A DNA stretch of 64,000 nucleotides, from positions 62,001-126,000 of the forward strand of contig NZ_MOBM01000038.1 in assembly GCF_003732275.1 (NCBI RefSeq), in the 5' to 3' direction. The translations under genes were made by a program, and so were the position numbers. Below the pieces are notes generated by a model that saw only the letters and a program-made list of their open reading frames with translations, did no database searches and was not told the DNA's origin. This DNA is from Pseudomonas frederiksbergensis (lineage in GTDB: Bacteria > Pseudomonadota > Gammaproteobacteria > Pseudomonadales > Pseudomonadaceae). Shown piece by piece: positions 41,451-50,550 of this stretch. Within the stretch, counting starts at the first letter, position 1. Every line of letters begins with the position of its first letter.

Positions 41451-43114
41451 GCGCCCTGCTCCGCCCATTGCACGTAGCACACGGCGATCGGCATCTGGTG
41501 CTCGTGACAGAATTCCAGCCAGCGTAATTGATTGTCTTGCAACCGATCGCCGGGGCCTTTGACTTCGATCATGCGGTAGGTTTTGTCTTGTGGCCAAAAC
41601 TGAATCAGGTCCGGCATGCCGGCGCGGTTGGCCTTGATGTCGAGCAACAGTCGATTGAACCAGTGCTTGAGGTGTTCGGCAGGCAGACAGTCGAGTGCCT
41701 GCTCCAGCAGTTCCTCGCTCAGCACGCCCCAAAAGACGAACGGTGACTGCACGCCCCACTTGGCGCTGTAACGCTCGCGAACCGTTTGCACATAACGCCC
41801 GTCATCGAGTTCGGCCAGGCAGGCCTGGAACAGATCCGCGCGCCGCGCATGAAAATCTTCGTTGAGCAGGTCCACCGGCCCGCGCTGGAACGGGTGAAAA
41901 AACGCCCCCGGCAACGGCGCGAAGATTGCCGGCCAGCACAGCAGCCCGAACAGTGAATTGATCAGGCTGTTCTCGACGTAATGCACCGGCGCCGACTCGT
42001 CCGCCAGGTGGGCCTGAACGTAAGACTCCACCGACAACGCCGGATCGTGCCTGGGCAGTTGCAGGTCCAGACGCTGCATGGCCCGAGGAGCTGGCCGCTT
42101 GATCGGCGGCCCGCCCAGTTTGCGCCGCAATCTGGGCAGCACACGCGATAGATGCTGATGCTCGGCAGCGCTTTCAGGGGCTTGCTCGGCGTGGATGGCC
42201 AGGTCCATCGCCAGTTGGTATTCAGCACAGCGCTCCAGCACGCGAATCAGCCGTAGACGCGCGCCGGGGTAGGCGCATTCGCGGTAAAGGCTCAGGGAGG
42301 TGGAAAAATCCGCGACGCGCTCGCAGTGCTGACCGATCTGGAACAGCAGTTTGCCGCGACGTCTTTGCAGCCAGGGATTGTCGAGCGGCAGACCGTTGAT
42401 CTGCTCGACAATGTCCGCCACGTCTTCACCGGCCTCGAAACGCTGCTGATAGCTGTGCAGAAACAGACAGGCATCGACGTCCTCGCGACTGCGCAACCCT
42501 CGGGACTCGGTGCAGAACTCGACTTTTTCGTAGGTAAAGATGCCCAGGTCGGCCAGCACGAACTCCGACCAGTCTTGGTAGAGGTTGCCAAAGAACATCA
42601 GCCGCAGCCGGTCGCACAGGCCCATGACGGTCAGGCTGAACAACCGGTCATTCAGTGCCGGACACCATTGGGCAAAACTTTGCGCTTCGGGAAACTGCTC
42701 GCTCAGGGTCGGCAGCCAATCGGTCTTTTTGCCCTTGGGCTGATCGATGGCGCTGCCAAAGCACTGCAGAATCTCGGCCTTGAGCAACACCTCGAACAAG
42801 TCCTCGATGTGCAATGGCGACTGCTCATCGATCCAGCCCGATGCCAGCAGCGGCGCCGCAGCGCTGTCGATGTCGCCGATCTCGACGTAACTCAATTTAC
42901 CGGCCCTGAAATGCACGCCCTTGCGCATCACCAGTCTGACCAGCAAGGCCTGGGACTCGCGGGGCAGTCGATTGAAGTCGCAGATGAAATCCTGCTCCTC
43001 GACGCTCAACACATCGGCATAACGATGCTCAAGCCAATCAAGCACTTGCATGAAGTTGTTCAAGTAATAGAACGGATCATCGAGAGGATTTACAATCACG
43101 GGCAAAAGGGCCAT
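41447..43114 (-). CDS. FAN1-like VRR-NUC structure-specific nuclease
   Basis: This 555-residue protein resembles Pseudomonas FAN1, which cuts 5' flaps and helps resolve interstrand crosslinks. The C-terminal VRR-NUC site is visible: Glu381 in HYVENSLINSLF, Asp502 in RAGMPDLIQFW, Glu517 and Lys519 in MIEVKGPGDRLQDNQ. The N-terminal part is the SAP-like/helical DNA-binding region (NRLPRESQALLVRLVMRKGV), with a TPR-like middle. Its stop overlaps the helicase start, so the two are cotranslated. Start 43114 is the first ATG; a weak ribosome site is present. Confidence 0.93.
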   Translation of the reverse strand: MALLPVIVNPLDDPFYYLNNFMQVLDWLEHRYADVLSVEEQDFICDFNRLPRESQALLVRLVMRKGVHFRAGKLSYVEIGDIDSAAAPLLASGWIDEQSPLHIEDLFEVLLKAEILQCFGSAIDQPKGKKTDWLPTLSEQFPEAQSFAQWCPALNDRLFSLTVMGLCDRLRLMFFGNLYQDWSEFVLADLGIFTYEKVEFCTESRGLRSREDVDACLFLHSYQQRFEAGEDVADIVEQINGLPLDNPWLQRRRGKLLFQIGQHCERVADFSTSLSLYRECAYPGARLRLIRVLERCAEYQLAMDLAIHAEQAPESAAEHQHLSRVLPRLRRKLGGPPIKRPAPRAMQRLDLQLPRHDPALSVESYVQAHLADESAPVHYVENSLINSLFGLLCWPAIFAPLPGAFFHPFQRGPVDLLNEDFHARRADLFQACLAELDDGRYVQTVRERYSAKWGVQSPFVFWGVLSEELLEQALDCLPAEHLKHWFNRLLLDIKANRAGMPDLIQFWPQDKTYRMIEVKGPGDRLQDNQLRWLEFCHEHQMPIAVCYVQWAEQGA

Positions 43115-43322
43115 GGCAAACGAGTACTGGTTATGCGTACAGATACCAGCTATGCCCCACCCGGTGCAAACGGAAAAGGATCAGTGGCGACGCTATTCGG
43201 CAATTTTCGGGTGACCATCGAACTTTCTGCCATTCCATCGCACCAACCGCGTTAGAGGCACAGCGACGATTGACCTCAAGCGAGGCTGCCGCGCTGTTTT
43301 TATTCAGTGATGAGAGGTGTGT

Positions 43323-43547
43323 ATGAATATCAAGACTCTGGGTTTGCCCCTGGCAGTAGCGGCCTTTTTGGCCCTGGCCGGCTGCTCGACGCCAACGGTC
43401 GTGACCCTGCAGAACGGCACCCAGTATTTGACCAAGGACATGCCGAACACCAAAACCAAGGACGGCTTCTTTGAATTCGAAGATATTTCCGGGGCGAAGG
43501 TGAAAGTCCGGGCGGATGACGTGGCCACGGTTCGCAAGGAAGACTGA
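43323..43547 (+). CDS. YgdI/YgdR-type lipoprotein (DUF903)
   Basis: This 74-residue lipoprotein has signal MNIKTLGLPLAVAAFLALAG, lipobox ALAGC and lipidation Cys21, followed by the short SH3-like DUF903 domain (VVTLQNGTQYLTKDMPNTK, GFFEFEDISGAKVKVRADD). ATG 43323 follows GAGAGGTGTGT; a GTG at 43317 is possible but less likely. Function is unknown; such proteins are abundant outer-membrane lipoproteins. It stands alone, divergent from the repair genes. Confidence 0.92.
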   Translation: MNIKTLGLPLAVAAFLALAGCSTPTVVTLQNGTQYLTKDMPNTKTKDGFFEFEDISGAKVKVRADDVATVRKED

Positions 43548-43580
43548 TCTCCCTTGGCGGTAAGCTAAGCGACGCAAATC

Positions 43581-43673
43581 CTGTGGGAGCGTGGCTTGCC
43601 CGCGAAGAATGCACCGCGGTTTTTCAGGTATTACGCGTCATCGTTCTTCGCGGGCAAGCCACGCTCCCACAGG
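43581..43673. repeat. REP doublet (CGTGGCTTGCCCGCG variant)
   Basis: CCTGTGGGAGCGTGGCTTGC and its inverse GCAAGCCACGCTCCCACAGG: a distinct subfamily with matching changes in both arms. It lies between the DUF903 gene and the convergent tartrate dehydrogenase-like gene. Confidence 0.92.
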
Positions 43674-43723
43674 TTCTGCGTTTTAACTTACCGGCATTAG
43701 CGCTGCCCGCTTTGGTTTGGTCT

Positions 43724-44803
43724 TTAAAGCGCTTCTGCAATCGCCTTTCCGACCTCCTGGGTCGAGCCCTTCCCGCCCAGATCCGGCGTGATCGGCCCCT
43801 CGGCAATCACCCGTTCGATCGCCTGCAGAATCCCGTCGTGCGCGGCGCGATAGCGCTCATCACCGTTCCCCAGAAAATCCAGCATCAACGCACCGGACCA
43901 GATCATGGCGATCGGGTTGGCGGTGTTGCGCCCGTAGATGTCCGGGGCCGAACCATGCACCGGTTCGAACAGCGACGGAAAACGCCGCTCGGGATCAAGG
44001 TTGGCCGACGGCGCAATGCCGATGGTACCGGCGCAAGCCGGACCGAGGTCGGACAGGATGTCGCCGAACAGGTTCGACGCCACCACCACATCGAACCGGT
44101 CCGGTTGCAGCACAAAACGCGCGCAGAGGATGTCGATGTGTTGCTTGTCCCAGGTGATGTCCGGGTACTGCGCGGCCATCAACGCCGTGCGCTCGTCCCA
44201 GTACGGCATGCTGATGGAAATCCCGTTGGACTTGGTCGCCGCCGTCAGGCGCTTGCGCGGTCGGGTCTGGGCCAGGTCGAAGGCGAACTTGAGAATCCGG
44301 TCCACGCCACGCCGGGTGAACACCGACTCTTGCAGCACGAATTCATGCTCGGTGCCTTCAAACATCTTGCCGCCGACCGAGGAATACTCGCCCTCGGTGT
44401 TCTCGCGGATCACCACGAAATCGATGTCGCCCGGTTTGCGTCCGGCCAGCGGGCACGGTACGCCGGGAAACAGCCGCACCGGGCGAATGTTCACGTACTG
44501 GTCGAAGTCGCGGCGAAACTTCAGCAGCGAGCCCCACAGGGAAATGTGGTCCGGCACCTTGTCCGGCCAGCCCACGGCGCCGAAGTAGATGGCGTCGAAA
44601 CCCTTGAGCTGCTCGAACCAGTCATCGGGCATCATCTGCCCGTGTTCCAGGTAGTAATCACAGTGAGCCCAGTCGAGCACTTCGATGCTCAAATCCAGCT
44701 GCCACTTCTTCGCGGCCTGCTCCAATACCCGCAATCCTTCCGGCAGGACTTCCTTGCCGATGCCATCGCCGGCAATCGCGGCGATTCTGAATGGTTTACT
44801 CAT
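43724..44803 (-). CDS. Tartrate/D-malate dehydrogenase-type decarboxylating dehydrogenase
   Basis: This 359-residue member of the isocitrate/isopropylmalate dehydrogenase family has IAAIAGDGIGKEVLPEG at the N-terminus, the substrate loop (SLWGSLLKFRRDFDQYVNIRP split here), VIRENTEGEYSSVGG, and the metal-binding NLFGDILSDLG with HGSAPDIYGRNTANP. These match tartrate dehydrogenase/decarboxylase or D-malate dehydrogenase DmlA rather than LeuB. GAGGCATGATTA precedes the ATG. It is the last gene of the minus-strand catabolic region, directly after the aldehyde dehydrogenase, and would send a hydroxy-dicarboxylate to pyruvate or glycerate. Confidence 0.88.
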   Translation of the reverse strand: MSKPFRIAAIAGDGIGKEVLPEGLRVLEQAAKKWQLDLSIEVLDWAHCDYYLEHGQMMPDDWFEQLKGFDAIYFGAVGWPDKVPDHISLWGSLLKFRRDFDQYVNIRPVRLFPGVPCPLAGRKPGDIDFVVIRENTEGEYSSVGGKMFEGTEHEFVLQESVFTRRGVDRILKFAFDLAQTRPRKRLTAATKSNGISISMPYWDERTALMAAQYPDITWDKQHIDILCARFVLQPDRFDVVVASNLFGDILSDLGPACAGTIGIAPSANLDPERRFPSLFEPVHGSAPDIYGRNTANPIAMIWSGALMLDFLGNGDERYRAAHDGILQAIERVIAEGPITPDLGGKGSTQEVGKAIAEAL

Positions 44804-44838
44804 TAATCATGCCTCGCAAAATGGCTGTGCAATCGTTA

Positions 44839-46296
44839 TCACAGCCCGCCGATGTGGAAGGCTTTGACTTCAAGGTATTCGTCCAGGCCGTACTTGCTGC
44901 CTTCACGGCCAACGCCCGACTGCTTGATGCCGCCGAACGGCGCGACTTCCATGGAAATGATCCCGGTGTTGAGACCGACCATGCCGAACTCCAGCGCCTC
45001 GCCGAAACGCCAGGAACGGCGCAAGTCCTGAGTGAAATAGTAGGCGCCCAGACCATAAGGCGTGGCATTGGCCAATGCGAGCGCTTCGGCTTCATCGGTA
45101 AAACGCATCAACGGCGCCACCGGGCCGAAGGTTTCTTCGTTGGCCAGGAGCATGCCGGCGTGGGTGTCGCCGAGGACGGTTGGCTGAACGAACTGGTTGT
45201 CGCCTTCGGGAATACCGCCGCAGAGCAAACGCGCACCCTGGCTCAGGGCATCGTCGATGTGCCGGGCGACCTTGCTCACCGCTGCCGGATTGATCAGCGG
45301 GCCGATGGTGACGTCGGCGTCAAGGCCATTGCCGACTTTGAGCTTGCCCACCTCCTCCACCAAACGCTGGGCGAAGCGCTCGTAGATGCCGTCCTGCACC
45401 AGAATGCGGTTGGCGCAGACGCAGGTCTGCCCGGCATTGCGGAATTTGCTGAGCATGATGCCGGCGACTGCCTGCTCCAGATCGGCGTCGTCGAACACGA
45501 TGAATGGCGCGTTGCCGCCCAGTTCCAGGCTCAAGCGTTTGATGTGTTCGGCGCTCTGGCGCATCAGCAGACGACCGACCGCGGTGGAGCCGGTGAAGGA
45601 GATTTTGCGCACCGTCGGGTTGCCGGTCAGCTCTTCGCCGATGCCGGCGGGCATCCCGGTCAACACGTTGAATACCCCGGCCGGAATGCCGACGCGCTCG
45701 GCCAGCACCGCCAGGGCCAGGGCCGACAGCGGGGTCAGGTCCGAAGGTTTGACGATGATAGGGCATCCGGCAGCCAAGGCCGGCGCGCACTTGCGCGTGA
45801 TCATCGCGTTGGGGAAATTCCACGGGGTGATGGCGGCGCACACGCCAACCGGTTGCTTGAGCGTCAGCAGGCGGCGGTCGCCACTGGGGGCCGGCATGGT
45901 TTCGCCGTAGACCCGGCGGGCCTCTTCGGCGAACCACTTGACGAAGCCGGCGCCGTAGCGGATTTCGCCCTTGGCCTCGTTCAGCGGTTTGCCCTGCTCG
46001 CAGGTCATGATCAAGGCGAGGTCATCGAGGTTGTCGATCATCGCCAGATACCAGCGCTCCAGCAGCGCCGCACGTTCCGCCGCCGGGCGTGCGCGCCATG
46101 CAGGCCAGGCGCGTTCGGCAGCTTCGATGGCACGCCGGGTTTCCGCGCCTTGCATGGCCGGGACTCGGGCGAGCAATTGGCCGGTGGCCGGGTCGATGAC
46201 GTCCAGGGTTGCGGCGTTATCGGCGCCGATCCACTGACCGTCGAGGTAAGCGAGTTCTGCCAAAAGGCTGGGGTCTTTCAAACGATTCTTGAGCAT
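44839..46296 (-). CDS. NAD(P)-dependent succinate-semialdehyde-type dehydrogenase
   Basis: This 485-residue aldehyde dehydrogenase has the active Cys in FRNAGQTCVCANRI, the general-base Glu in LSLELGGNAPF, and the cofactor motif FTGSTAVGRLLM. ITPWNFPNAMITRKCAPALA is a GabD signature. It probably oxidises succinate or glutarate semialdehyde, the usual end-product of amine or diamino acid breakdown. It sits between the ArgE-like gene (after a REP doublet) and the tartrate-type dehydrogenase. No regulator is adjacent. Confidence 0.9.
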   Translation of the reverse strand: MLKNRLKDPSLLAELAYLDGQWIGADNAATLDVIDPATGQLLARVPAMQGAETRRAIEAAERAWPAWRARPAAERAALLERWYLAMIDNLDDLALIMTCEQGKPLNEAKGEIRYGAGFVKWFAEEARRVYGETMPAPSGDRRLLTLKQPVGVCAAITPWNFPNAMITRKCAPALAAGCPIIVKPSDLTPLSALALAVLAERVGIPAGVFNVLTGMPAGIGEELTGNPTVRKISFTGSTAVGRLLMRQSAEHIKRLSLELGGNAPFIVFDDADLEQAVAGIMLSKFRNAGQTCVCANRILVQDGIYERFAQRLVEEVGKLKVGNGLDADVTIGPLINPAAVSKVARHIDDALSQGARLLCGGIPEGDNQFVQPTVLGDTHAGMLLANEETFGPVAPLMRFTDEAEALALANATPYGLGAYYFTQDLRRSWRFGEALEFGMVGLNTGIISMEVAPFGGIKQSGVGREGSKYGLDEYLEVKAFHIGGL

Positions 46297-46449
46297 GGTC
46301 GAGTCCTGATCCGAGACCTTTCCAGTCTAGGGAGGTGCCACGGATGAGGATGCTGAAAGCGTTTGATGGGCAGTGTTGGATGCTGAAATTTGCGGTGGGA
46401 CGGCAGGCTCTACCGAGGGGCATGGCCCTTCAGACAAACACAAAACCCA

Positions 46450-46540
46450 TGTGGGAGCGAGCCTGCTCGCGATAGCGGTGGATCAGGCAACATTGATGTT
46501 GATTGATAAATTGCAATCGCGAGCAGGCTCGCTCCCACAT
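46450..46540. repeat. REP doublet between aldehyde dehydrogenase and argE-like gene
   Basis: TGTGGGAGCGAGCCTGCTCGCGA and TCGCGAGCAGGCTCGCTCCCACA. It sits eight bases after the argE-like stop and splits the catabolic region into two likely transcription units. Confidence 0.93.
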
Positions 46541-46548
46541 TTGATTTT

Positions 46549-47706
46549 TTACAACTTCAGGGAACCGAGCAGGCCCTCAAGAAACCGCTCCCCAGCCTCC
46601 ATCTGGCTGATCTCGATAAACTCGTCCGGCTTGTGCGCCTGTTCGATCGAGCCCGGGCCGCAGACCACCACGGGCACATCCAGACGCTGTTTGAACAACC
46701 CGCCCTCGGTGCCGAACGAGACTTTGGCGGTGCCGGTGTCCGGGGCGGCAAAGTTTTTCAGGAAGCGCACCGCTTCGACGCTTGGGTGGGTATCGAGGCC
46801 GGGATAGACGTTGACCGTTTCAATTTCGATCGCTGCGACACTGGACAGCTTTTTCGCCTCGCGCACGATCACTTCGGCACGCTCGCGCATCTGTTCCAGG
46901 AACTGATCAAGATTGTCCGCCGGCAAGTTGCGCACTTCGAAATCCAGGGTGCACAGGTTGGGCACGATGTTCAGCGCCTTGCCGCCGACAATCTGCCCGA
47001 CATGCACAGTGCTATAAGGCACGTCGTAGTCGGCATCCTGCGCGCCCTGCGCTTGCAGTTGCTGCTGGCTCTGGCGCAGTGCCGCGATGAAATCGCACGC
47101 CACGTGAATCGCGTTGACCGAACGCGGTGCCAGGGAGGAATGGGCCTCCAGCCCACGGCAGTAAGTGCGATAAGAACCCTTGCCCTTGTGCCCCAGCACG
47201 AACTGCATATTGGTCGGCTCACCGATCAGGCACAAAAACGGCCGCACCGGCGCCAGGTGTAGCACGTCGAGCAAACGTCGAACACCGACGCAACCAGTCT
47301 CTTCGTCATGGGACAGGGCGATTTGAAGCGGTCGGCTCAAGGAATGGTCGGCGGCATCGAGCATGGCGTCGATCGCCAAAGCAATAAACCCCTTCATGTC
47401 GCAACTGCCACGGCCGTAAATCCGCCCGTCCTGCACCGTCGCCTGAAACGCTGGAAAGGTCCAGGCCTGCCCCGCTGCCGGCACTACATCGGTGTGCCCG
47501 GACAGCAAAATCCCCGGCAATTCCTTGGGGCCGGTGCTGGCGAACAGATTGGCCTTTTTGCCTGTTTCGTCCTTGACGATCAGCGACTCGATGCCCTTGC
47601 TCAGCAACAGGTCGCGCACGTACTCGATCAGGCCCATGTTCGACTCCGACGATACGGTGTCGAAGGCCATCAGGCGTTTGAGAATTTCCAGTACACGGGG
47701 TTTCAT
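46549..47706 (-). CDS. argE: Acetylornithine deacetylase-like M20 peptidase
   Basis: This 385-residue zinc amidohydrolase has metal-site motifs LLSGHTDVVPAAGQAWTF (His/Asp), YGRGSCDMKGFIALA (Asp), SHDEETGCVG (Glu pair) and LIGEPTNM. Its start overlaps the stop of the oxidase gene by four bases (ATGA), so it is translated with the opine-oxidase-like operon and not with arginine biosynthesis. It may remove an acyl group from an N-acyl amino acid made or imported by this system. The family also includes DapE and carboxypeptidase G2; the ArgE assignment is by similarity, the substrate is open. Confidence 0.87.
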   Translation of the reverse strand: MKPRVLEILKRLMAFDTVSSESNMGLIEYVRDLLLSKGIESLIVKDETGKKANLFASTGPKELPGILLSGHTDVVPAAGQAWTFPAFQATVQDGRIYGRGSCDMKGFIALAIDAMLDAADHSLSRPLQIALSHDEETGCVGVRRLLDVLHLAPVRPFLCLIGEPTNMQFVLGHKGKGSYRTYCRGLEAHSSLAPRSVNAIHVACDFIAALRQSQQQLQAQGAQDADYDVPYSTVHVGQIVGGKALNIVPNLCTLDFEVRNLPADNLDQFLEQMRERAEVIVREAKKLSSVAAIEIETVNVYPGLDTHPSVEAVRFLKNFAAPDTGTAKVSFGTEGGLFKQRLDVPVVVCGPGSIEQAHKPDEFIEISQMEAGERFLEGLLGSLKL

Positions 47707-48872
47707 GAGGCCCTGCTCCTTTGCTCAGTTGTCCGTTGCTCGGCTGAAGGGGCGAACCGGCGGATGGAGAACGGCTCAATCGAGGTGCTAGTGCTGCCGG
47801 TGCTGATCAGTTCAGCCATCACGTCGCCGACGCCGGGGCCGAGCTGGAAGCCGTGACCGCAGAAGCCGAACGCGTAGTACAAGCCGTCAACGTTGCCGCT
47901 CGGTCCCATCACCGGCAGGGAATCGGGTAGATAGCCTTCGATGCCGCTCCACACACGGATGATGTTCAGGTTGCCGACACCCGGCAGCAGGCGACGCATC
48001 TGGTCCATCTGATTGAGAATACTGCGCGGCTCGACATAGGCGCGGCGGTTGAGCATGTCCGGTTTGCTCCGGTAACCGCCGCCGATGATGATGTTGCCGC
48101 GCGGAATTTGCCGGAAGTAGATCACTTCCTCGGGAATTTTGGTGTACACGCCAATCACCGTTGGCAAGGCGTAGGGCACCGGTTCGGTCACGGCCATTTG
48201 CGGGCCGTGGGTGTCCAGCGGCACCGGTTCGCCGAACTGCGCCGAGAGTTTCTGGCCCCAGGCACCGGCCGTGATCAGCAAGCGCTCGGCGATGAATTGA
48301 CGGCCATCGGTGGTGGTCACCGTGAACTCGCCGCCGACCTTCTGCACGTCGGCGACTTCGGTCTGTTCCTCGATCCGCGCTCCGAGGCGTCGTGCCGCCC
48401 GGGCGAAGGCCGGCGCGGCCAGACGCGGGTTGGCGTGGCCATCATGAGGCGCATAGGAACCGCCCTTCACATCCGGCCCGAGGAACGGGAAGCGCTCGTG
48501 CAGCTCAGCGCCGCGATAGATCTTCAAATCCAGCTGCGCCGCCTCGGGCGCCGCTGCGTAGGCTTCCAGCTCAGGGATTTCGTCTTCGCGATAACACACG
48601 CGCATGTGCCCGCTGGCGATGAACTCGAGGTCGTCGTCGATCAATTCCGGCAGGCGTTTCCACAACGCCCAGGATCGATTGGCCAACTCCAGTTGACCGA
48701 GAAATCGCCCCTGACGCCGGACATTGCCGAAGTTCACCCCGCTGGCGTACTGACCGATCTGGTCGCGTTCCAGCAGAATCACCGACTGCCCGCGCTGGCG
48801 CAGGAAAAACGCCGCCGCCGAGCCCATCAGGCCGCCGCCGACAATCACCACATCGGCTTTGTGTAGCGTCAT
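47703..48872 (-). CDS. FAD-dependent oxidase, beta subunit of opine/HcnC-type complex
   Basis: This 389-residue flavoprotein of the DadA/glycine-oxidase family starts MTLHKADVVIVGGGLMGSAA, with the dinucleotide-binding GGGLMG and VILLERDQIGQYASG behind it, and a C-terminal GYLPDSLPVMGPSG...GHGFQLGPG. Start 48872 follows GAGGAGGTGTCGCC. It overlaps the alpha subunit gene by four bases. In OoxB, NoxB and HcnC the same protein oxidises the N-linked carbon of an amino acid or opine. It would do the C-N oxidation step of this pathway. Confidence 0.9.
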   Translation of the reverse strand: MTLHKADVVIVGGGLMGSAAAFFLRQRGQSVILLERDQIGQYASGVNFGNVRRQGRFLGQLELANRSWALWKRLPELIDDDLEFIASGHMRVCYREDEIPELEAYAAAPEAAQLDLKIYRGAELHERFPFLGPDVKGGSYAPHDGHANPRLAAPAFARAARRLGARIEEQTEVADVQKVGGEFTVTTTDGRQFIAERLLITAGAWGQKLSAQFGEPVPLDTHGPQMAVTEPVPYALPTVIGVYTKIPEEVIYFRQIPRGNIIIGGGYRSKPDMLNRRAYVEPRSILNQMDQMRRLLPGVGNLNIIRVWSGIEGYLPDSLPVMGPSGNVDGLYYAFGFCGHGFQLGPGVGDVMAELISTGSTSTSIEPFSIRRFAPSAEQRTTEQRSRAS

Positions 48873-50260
48873 GGCGACACCTCCTCGGTGAGCATCGAAA
48901 GGGGTTTGACCGGCGCCTGGCCACGCTGCCGACCGACCTGTTGCACACTGACGCCCGCAGCGGCGGCAATCACTTCGGCCCCGGCCTGGGAGCAATAACG
49001 GCCCTGACAGCGGCCCATGCCGACCCGACTGAAGGCCTTGGCCCGATTGACTTCACAGGCGCCCTTCTCGCTCACGGTGCGGCGCAACTCGCCGGCACTG
49101 ATCATCTCGCAGCGGCAGACGATGGCTGAATCCGGTAGCGCTTTGGCTTGCGCCGCAGGCCAGGGAAACGCCTGGGCCAGGCCGAGGCGAAACTGATCCA
49201 TCACCGCCAAGGCGTGCCGTTGTTCGTCGCGCAACCCGACGTTCACCGGTTGCTGCAAATCTTCCAGCAACGCCATCGCCACCAATCGCCCGGCATGCTC
49301 GGCGGCATCGGCACCGCGAATCTTCGAACCGTCCCCGGCGGCATACACACCGCTGACCGAGGTCCGGCCCGCTTCATCGACGGCCAGCCACCATTGGCTG
49401 GAAGCCTCGTCAAAACGCATGCGGCAACCTGCCAGGTCGGCCAATTGGGTTTCCGGGCGCAAGTGATAACCCAAGGCCACGGCATCGCAATCGATCGTCA
49501 GGGTTTCGCCTTTCGCCGTGCTGATCCGCACACCACTGACCCCGCTGGCGGCGTTCCCCAGCACTTGCAGGGGGTTGATCCCCAAGTGCACCGGGATCTT
49601 CGCCCGATAAAGCTGCGCCAGCAGTTTCATCCCGGTGAACAGCAACCCCGGCCGCGCCAACAACTTGGGCAAGGCGCCGATCCGTTTACTTAGCGGCGAA
49701 GTATCGAGCACCGCCGCAACCGTGGCTCCGGCTTTGACGTATTGACTGGCAACCAGATACAGCAACGGCCCGCTACCCATGAACGCCACGCGGTGGCCGA
49801 TGGAAACCGCCTGGGACTTCAGTGCGATCTGCGCCCCGCCGAGGCTGTAGGTACCCGCCAACTGCCAGCCTTCAATCGGCATCAAACGGTCGGTGGCGCC
49901 GGTACAGAGGATCAGTTCGTCGTAATCCACCGTCGAGTGCTTGCCCTGACTGACGCAGCACAATTGCCCCGGCGTCAGGTTCCACACAAGGGTGTCCGGA
50001 CGGTAGTCGATCTGCCCGCGCAAGCGGTCGAAGCTCTGGTGCAAATCCTTGGCCTTGGCGGCTTCGGTGCCATACAAGGTGACGTAGTCCCGGGTAAACC
50101 CTTCAGGCTGGCGACGGTAGATCTGCCCGCCATCCCGGCGATTCTCGTCGATCAGGATCGGTTTGAGGCCGGCCGCCAACAGCGTCTCGGCACAGCGAAT
50201 GCCGGCCGGCCCGGCCCCGACGATAACGACCCGATGAGTGCTCAGCCGTGCAGTGGCCAT
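48869..50260 (-). CDS. FAD/NAD(P) oxidoreductase, alpha subunit of opine/HcnB-type complex
   Basis: This 463-residue protein has an FAD motif VVIVGAGPAGIRCAETLLAA, a second nucleotide motif around VAFMGSGPLLYLVASQY, and a C-terminal BFD-like [2Fe-2S] domain with CRCE and GRCQGRYC. It resembles OoxA/NoxA and HcnB. It overlaps the small subunit gene by 19 bases and the beta subunit gene by four. The three polypeptides form a heterotrimeric dehydrogenase passing electrons to the respiratory chain. Substrate is inferred to be an opine-like imino acid. Confidence 0.9.
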   Translation of the reverse strand: MATARLSTHRVVIVGAGPAGIRCAETLLAAGLKPILIDENRRDGGQIYRRQPEGFTRDYVTLYGTEAAKAKDLHQSFDRLRGQIDYRPDTLVWNLTPGQLCCVSQGKHSTVDYDELILCTGATDRLMPIEGWQLAGTYSLGGAQIALKSQAVSIGHRVAFMGSGPLLYLVASQYVKAGATVAAVLDTSPLSKRIGALPKLLARPGLLFTGMKLLAQLYRAKIPVHLGINPLQVLGNAASGVSGVRISTAKGETLTIDCDAVALGYHLRPETQLADLAGCRMRFDEASSQWWLAVDEAGRTSVSGVYAAGDGSKIRGADAAEHAGRLVAMALLEDLQQPVNVGLRDEQRHALAVMDQFRLGLAQAFPWPAAQAKALPDSAIVCRCEMISAGELRRTVSEKGACEVNRAKAFSRVGMGRCQGRYCSQAGAEVIAAAAGVSVQQVGRQRGQAPVKPLSMLTEEVSP

Positions 50261-50550
50261 ATCGCCTCCGGTTGTGTGGTGACGATGTCCAGCCCTTCGC
50301 GGACTTCATTGGAGCAGGCACGCAGGCGTTCGCCGCTGCGGGTCCAGACCCAGCAATCCTGGCACGCGCCCATCAGGCAGAAACCGGCGCGACGGCCTGA
50401 ATCGAATTCCGATTGGCGCAGCGCGTTGCCCTGGATCAGCAATGCGACCATCAGCGTATCGCCCCGCAATGCCTCGATGGGCGAACCGTCCACCGTCAGT
50501 TTGACTGTCGGCCGGCCCTGCTCGGCCAGCCTCACAAAACGCCCGCTCAT
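50242..50550 (-). CDS. [2Fe-2S] ferredoxin-like small subunit of opine/HcnA-type complex
   Basis: This 102-residue protein has four cysteines in ferredoxin spacing (GFCLMGACQDCWVW and LRACSNEV) after a beta-grasp start (RPTVKLTVDGSPIEALRGDT). It corresponds to HcnA and to the small subunit of opine oxidases. Start 50550 follows GGGAGCCTACGC and its ATGA overlaps the ABC ATPase stop, so it is coupled to the transporter. The longer frame from 50622 is not needed. Confidence 0.9.
   Translation of the reverse strand: MSGRFVRLAEQGRPTVKLTVDGSPIEALRGDTLMVALLIQGNALRQSEFDSGRRAGFCLMGACQDCWVWTRSGERLRACSNEVREGLDIVTTQPEAIWPLHG

Noticed and set aside
44791..46347. 518-codon plus-strand frame opposite the aldehyde dehydrogenase
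   Set aside because: Shadow of a well-conserved dehydrogenase; no ribosome site or domain.
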